Of a stretch of 25,801 nt of DNA, positions 23,514-25,801 are shown in pieces. Position numbers and translations under genes: made by a program. A model generated the notes under the pieces. It had not been told where the DNA came from. It did no database searches and saw nothing but the letters and a program-made list of their open reading frames with translations. Origin of the DNA: CAYUVH01 sp964448135 (lineage in GTDB: Bacteria > Verrucomicrobiota > Verrucomicrobiia > Limisphaerales > UBA8199); NCBI GenBank assembly GCA_964448135.1, contig CAYUVH010000010.1:1-25801 (forward strand), given 5' to 3'. Every line of letters starts with the position of its first letter. The first letter of the stretch is position 1.

Positions 23514-23729
23514 TCAGGAGCCGCGCGGCACGCCGTGCGGCTTGGCGCGGCGCGCCGCGCTAGCGGCCGCGTACCACGCGTCGGGATTCGATTCTTGTTC
23601 CAATTCCTGATCGCGGCGCGGCGCGGAGGGCCTTGGGGCGGCATCAACGGCCGGCCGGGCCGGGGCGCGCTCTTCGCTGGCAACCGCCGCCACAAACAGG
23701 TGGTGCGAGATCAACGGGAGTGAGTTCAT
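23514..23729 (-). CDS. Small 71-residue protein between ftsI and murF
   Basis: The ATG at 23727-23729 overlaps the ftsI stop as ATGA, the same coupling seen elsewhere in this operon, which argues that it is translated. The protein starts with a short hydrophobic stretch (MNSLPLISHHLFVAAVA), then turns into a polar, Ala/Arg/Pro-rich chain (ARPAVDAAPRPSAPRR) without a clear fold. No known domain is recognised. The hydrophobic part is too short for a sure membrane helix. It occupies the place where murE is usually found, but does not look like a fragment of a Mur ligase. Alternative frames here give no better candidate. Function unknown. Confidence 0.55.
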   Translation of the reverse strand: MNSLPLISHHLFVAAVASEERAPARPAVDAAPRPSAPRRDQELEQESNPDAWYAAASAARRAKPHGVPRGS

Positions 23730-25660
23730 GGGTTCCTTGGATTTGGGTTGTTTTCGCGGGCGCGCGCAGCGGCGGTCTTGACGAGACGCTCCTCCGCGCT
23801 GGTGGCGATGGTGTCCGGTGTCCCGGGCGCTTCGCCATCCTCGGGTCGTAGATTCAGATAATTGGCAATGCGCTCGGCGATGCTCTTGAAGACCGGGGCG
23901 GCGGTGAGCCCGCCGTAATACCCATGCTTCGGTTCATCCATCACCACGGAGATCAGCACCTCAGGTTTGTCGGCGGGGAAAAAACCGATGAAGGAGGAGT
24001 AATATTTTCCGGGCACGTAAACCCCCTTTTCGGATTTTTGAGCGGTGCCGGTTTTTCCGGCGACGGTGTAATGATCGAGTCGCGCGCCCTTCGCCGTGCC
24101 GTTATCGGACACCACGGTCTTGAGCGCCTGCACCATCTGGCGGGCCGCGTCTTCATGAATGACCTGGCGCACGGACTGCGGATCGAATTTGGCGACCACG
24201 TTGTGCTCGGAATCCTCCAACCGGCTCACGATCATCGGCCGCATGAGCAAGCCATTGTTTGCGATGGCCGCCATGGCCATGGCCATTTGCAACCGCGTGG
24301 CACAGACGCCCTGACCCATGGGAATTTGAGCGATGGAAACTTTGCTCCACTTGGAAACCGGCGGCACATAGGGCTGCCCACTGGCCTCGGCCGGGAGCGG
24401 GATGCCGGTGAGGTTGCCAAAACCGAAATCGCGGATGTATTCGTAGAGCCGTTGCGGGCCCAGCAACTGGCCAATCTTCGCAGCGCCGATGTTGGAGGAT
24501 TTCATGATGATTTCCTCCGCCGAAAGCACGCCATACGACTCATGGTCGTGCAGCACCTTGCCGCCGAAATAATACCGCCCGTGTTCGCAGTCAAAACGGT
24601 CGGTCAGCTTGACTTTCTTATCATTCAACGCGCCCGCCACCACGACGATCTTGAAAGTGGAACCGGGTTCGGCGAAATCCGAGATGACCCGGTTGCGTTT
24701 TTCCTGCTCCGTGGCCCGGGAAAAGATGTTCGGGTCATAGGTCGGCAAGGTGGCCATCGCGAGGATTTCGCCCGTGCGCGGACGAAGGACGATGCCCGAA
24801 ATGTTGGTCGGCCCGTTCTTTTCGAGTCCCCGGGCCAGTTCGGCTTCAACGATGCTTTGGACGACGGTATCGATCGTCAGCACGACGTTCATGCCGTCGC
24901 AGGCCTGCACGTCCTGTTCGCGCATGGCGACCAGTTCGCGATCGCGCCGGTCGGCCTCGGTGACGCGCCAACCGCGCACCCCCGCGAGTTTCGAGTCAAA
25001 CTTCGCCTCGATGCCCTCCCGGCCCGTCATTTCGTTGACCGGATCGCCGTTGATCTTTTTCTCCTCGGAAGTCGCGTAACCCAGCACCTGCGCCGCCAGC
25101 GTCTGGTTCGGGTAACTGCGCAATTGGTCACTCCGGGCGAATACCGCGCGCTGGCGCAGGGCTTTGTAGAAAGCTTTTTCGGTCCGCGGCAGCTTCGATT
25201 CATCAACACCGAAGGTGAGATTGGTCATCGCCCGCTGCACCTGCTCCCAAAGCTCGACCGGCACCTTCTTTTTCAGGACGACGAAATGATTCGTCACGGT
25301 TTCGCCATTCGCATTCTGGCTGGTGCGCTGCAAACGACTGACGAGGGAGCTCTCGTTGGTCTTCAGCAACGGCGCGAGCGCTCGCGCCACCTCCGCCTGC
25401 CGCGTGCCGATGAGGCTCGGGTCCGCGCAGATCGTCTTTACCTCGATGCTGGTCGCCAGCGGGTTGCCCTTCGCATCGAGGATGTCGCCGCGGCGGGGCT
25501 CCAGCAGATACTCGCGCTGCGAGTTTTCCTGGGACCGGGTGGCCAGTTCCTCATGCCGCAGGACCTGCAAATCGAACAGCCGGTAGCCCAGCGCGCCGAA
25601 GGCGATCGCCAGGAGCACCGTGAGCCAAAAGACCCGTTCAAATTGCTTGTTTTTGACCAT
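23726..25660 (-). CDS. ftsI: Septal transpeptidase FtsI (penicillin-binding protein, PBP3 type)
   Basis: This 644-residue class B penicillin-binding protein crosslinks septal peptidoglycan together with FtsW. It has a short cytoplasmic N-terminus, one membrane helix at about 10-30, the PBP dimer domain with EPRRGDILD (54-62), and a transpeptidase domain with all three catalytic motifs: STFK with Ser334 and Lys337, SSN at 388-390, and KTGT at 536-539. No PASTA domain is present; a charged tail of about 40 residues follows the catalytic domain. The start ATG at 25658-25660 directly abuts the stop of the preceding frame, and its own stop overlaps the small gene as ATGA. It could also be called a SpoVD-like PBP, but its place in the cluster supports FtsI. 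Confidence 0.94.
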   Translation of the reverse strand: MVKNKQFERVFWLTVLLAIAFGALGYRLFDLQVLRHEELATRSQENSQREYLLEPRRGDILDAKGNPLATSIEVKTICADPSLIGTRQAEVARALAPLLKTNESSLVSRLQRTSQNANGETVTNHFVVLKKKVPVELWEQVQRAMTNLTFGVDESKLPRTEKAFYKALRQRAVFARSDQLRSYPNQTLAAQVLGYATSEEKKINGDPVNEMTGREGIEAKFDSKLAGVRGWRVTEADRRDRELVAMREQDVQACDGMNVVLTIDTVVQSIVEAELARGLEKNGPTNISGIVLRPRTGEILAMATLPTYDPNIFSRATEQEKRNRVISDFAEPGSTFKIVVVAGALNDKKVKLTDRFDCEHGRYYFGGKVLHDHESYGVLSAEEIIMKSSNIGAAKIGQLLGPQRLYEYIRDFGFGNLTGIPLPAEASGQPYVPPVSKWSKVSIAQIPMGQGVCATRLQMAMAMAAIANNGLLMRPMIVSRLEDSEHNVVAKFDPQSVRQVIHEDAARQMVQALKTVVSDNGTAKGARLDHYTVAGKTGTAQKSEKGVYVPGKYYSSFIGFFPADKPEVLISVVMDEPKHGYYGGLTAAPVFKSIAERIANYLNLRPEDGEAPGTPDTIATSAEERLVKTAAARARENNPNPRNP

Positions 25661-25801
25661 CTAAAAGCGCCGGCCGCCCGCGGCGATCGGTTCCTCATCC
25701 GACTGCGTCACGGGCGGCGGCAAAATCATCCGCGGCTGGTTGGTTTCGATTTTGCGGGCCGGGTCGCGCGACCCCCCCCCCGGGGCCACCCCCAAGCGCG
25801 G
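25661..25801 (-). CDS. C-terminal end of an ftsL-like gene (partial)
   Basis: An open frame of 46 codons runs in from the window edge and ends with TAG at 25661-25663, immediately before the ftsI ATG. The visible residues are polar and Pro/Arg-rich (for example KIETNQPRMILPPP) and carry no domain. In dcw clusters ftsL usually precedes ftsI, so this is probably the C-terminus of FtsL or an equivalent small divisome protein, judged from position only. A run of ten C (25772-25781) lies in this stretch and could carry a sequencing length error, which would shift the upstream frame. Confidence 0.45.
   Translation of the reverse strand, partial: PRLGVAPGGGSRDPARKIETNQPRMILPPPVTQSDEEPIAAGGRRF

Noticed and set aside
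1..25801. CRISPR arrays, tRNA or rRNA genes, insertion sequences, prophage genes
   Set aside because: No regularly spaced repeats, tRNA-like or rRNA-like sequence, transposase, integrase or phage structural motifs were seen on either strand.

Overview
The window is GC-rich and looks like a piece of a Verrucomicrobiota chromosome, probably from the Pedosphaerales/Limisphaerales side. That placement is inference. It rests on the gene order of the cell-division cluster, the presence of a LysM protein inside that cluster, a very divergent FtsZ, and a large secreted protein built from malectin and fibronectin-like modules. No tRNA, rRNA, CRISPR array, phage gene or insertion sequence was seen.

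Right part (about 10.5-25.8 kb, all on the minus strand): a dcw (division and cell wall) operon read right to left. The order is the 3' end of an ftsL-like gene, ftsI, a 71-residue small gene, murF, mraY, a murD-like gene, a LysM protein, ftsW, murG, murB, ddl, ftsQ, ftsA, ftsZ. Most junctions are very tight (ATGA, GTGA or TGATG overlaps, or zero gap), which points to translational coupling. Together these genes make UDP-MurNAc (MurB), D-Ala-D-Ala (Ddl), load it onto the stem peptide (MurF), build lipid I and lipid II (MraY, MurG), polymerise and crosslink septal wall (FtsW, FtsI), and form the divisome (FtsQ, FtsA, FtsZ).

The unusual part is the Mur ligase set. murE is not between ftsI and murF, and murC is not between murG and murB. 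The one murD-like gene keeps the P-loop but has lost nearly every other hallmark active-site residue of MurD. FtsZ also departs from the family at its GTP signature and T7 loop, while keeping a good C-terminal FtsA-binding peptide.

Middle part (6.8-10.4 kb, minus strand): three tandem CNNM/CorB-type membrane proteins with CBS domains. The middle one lacks the C-terminal CorC_HlyC domain. A hairpin lies between ftsZ and this group. On the plus strand a CruF-like carotenoid biosynthesis gene (5.99-6.85 kb) converges on the last of them, overlapping it by 14 bases.

Left part (0-5.9 kb): a 141-residue protein of unknown function, a 1026-residue secreted clan GH-A-like glycosidase with two malectin modules, and a GT-C (ArnT/PMT-like) membrane glycosyltransferase, all on the minus strand. 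A 27-base perfect repeat containing a small hairpin occurs at 1714-1740 and 5946-5972. The second copy directly precedes the ribosome binding site of the CruF-like gene. The 420-base gap between the 141-residue gene and the CruF-like gene also holds other inverted repeats.
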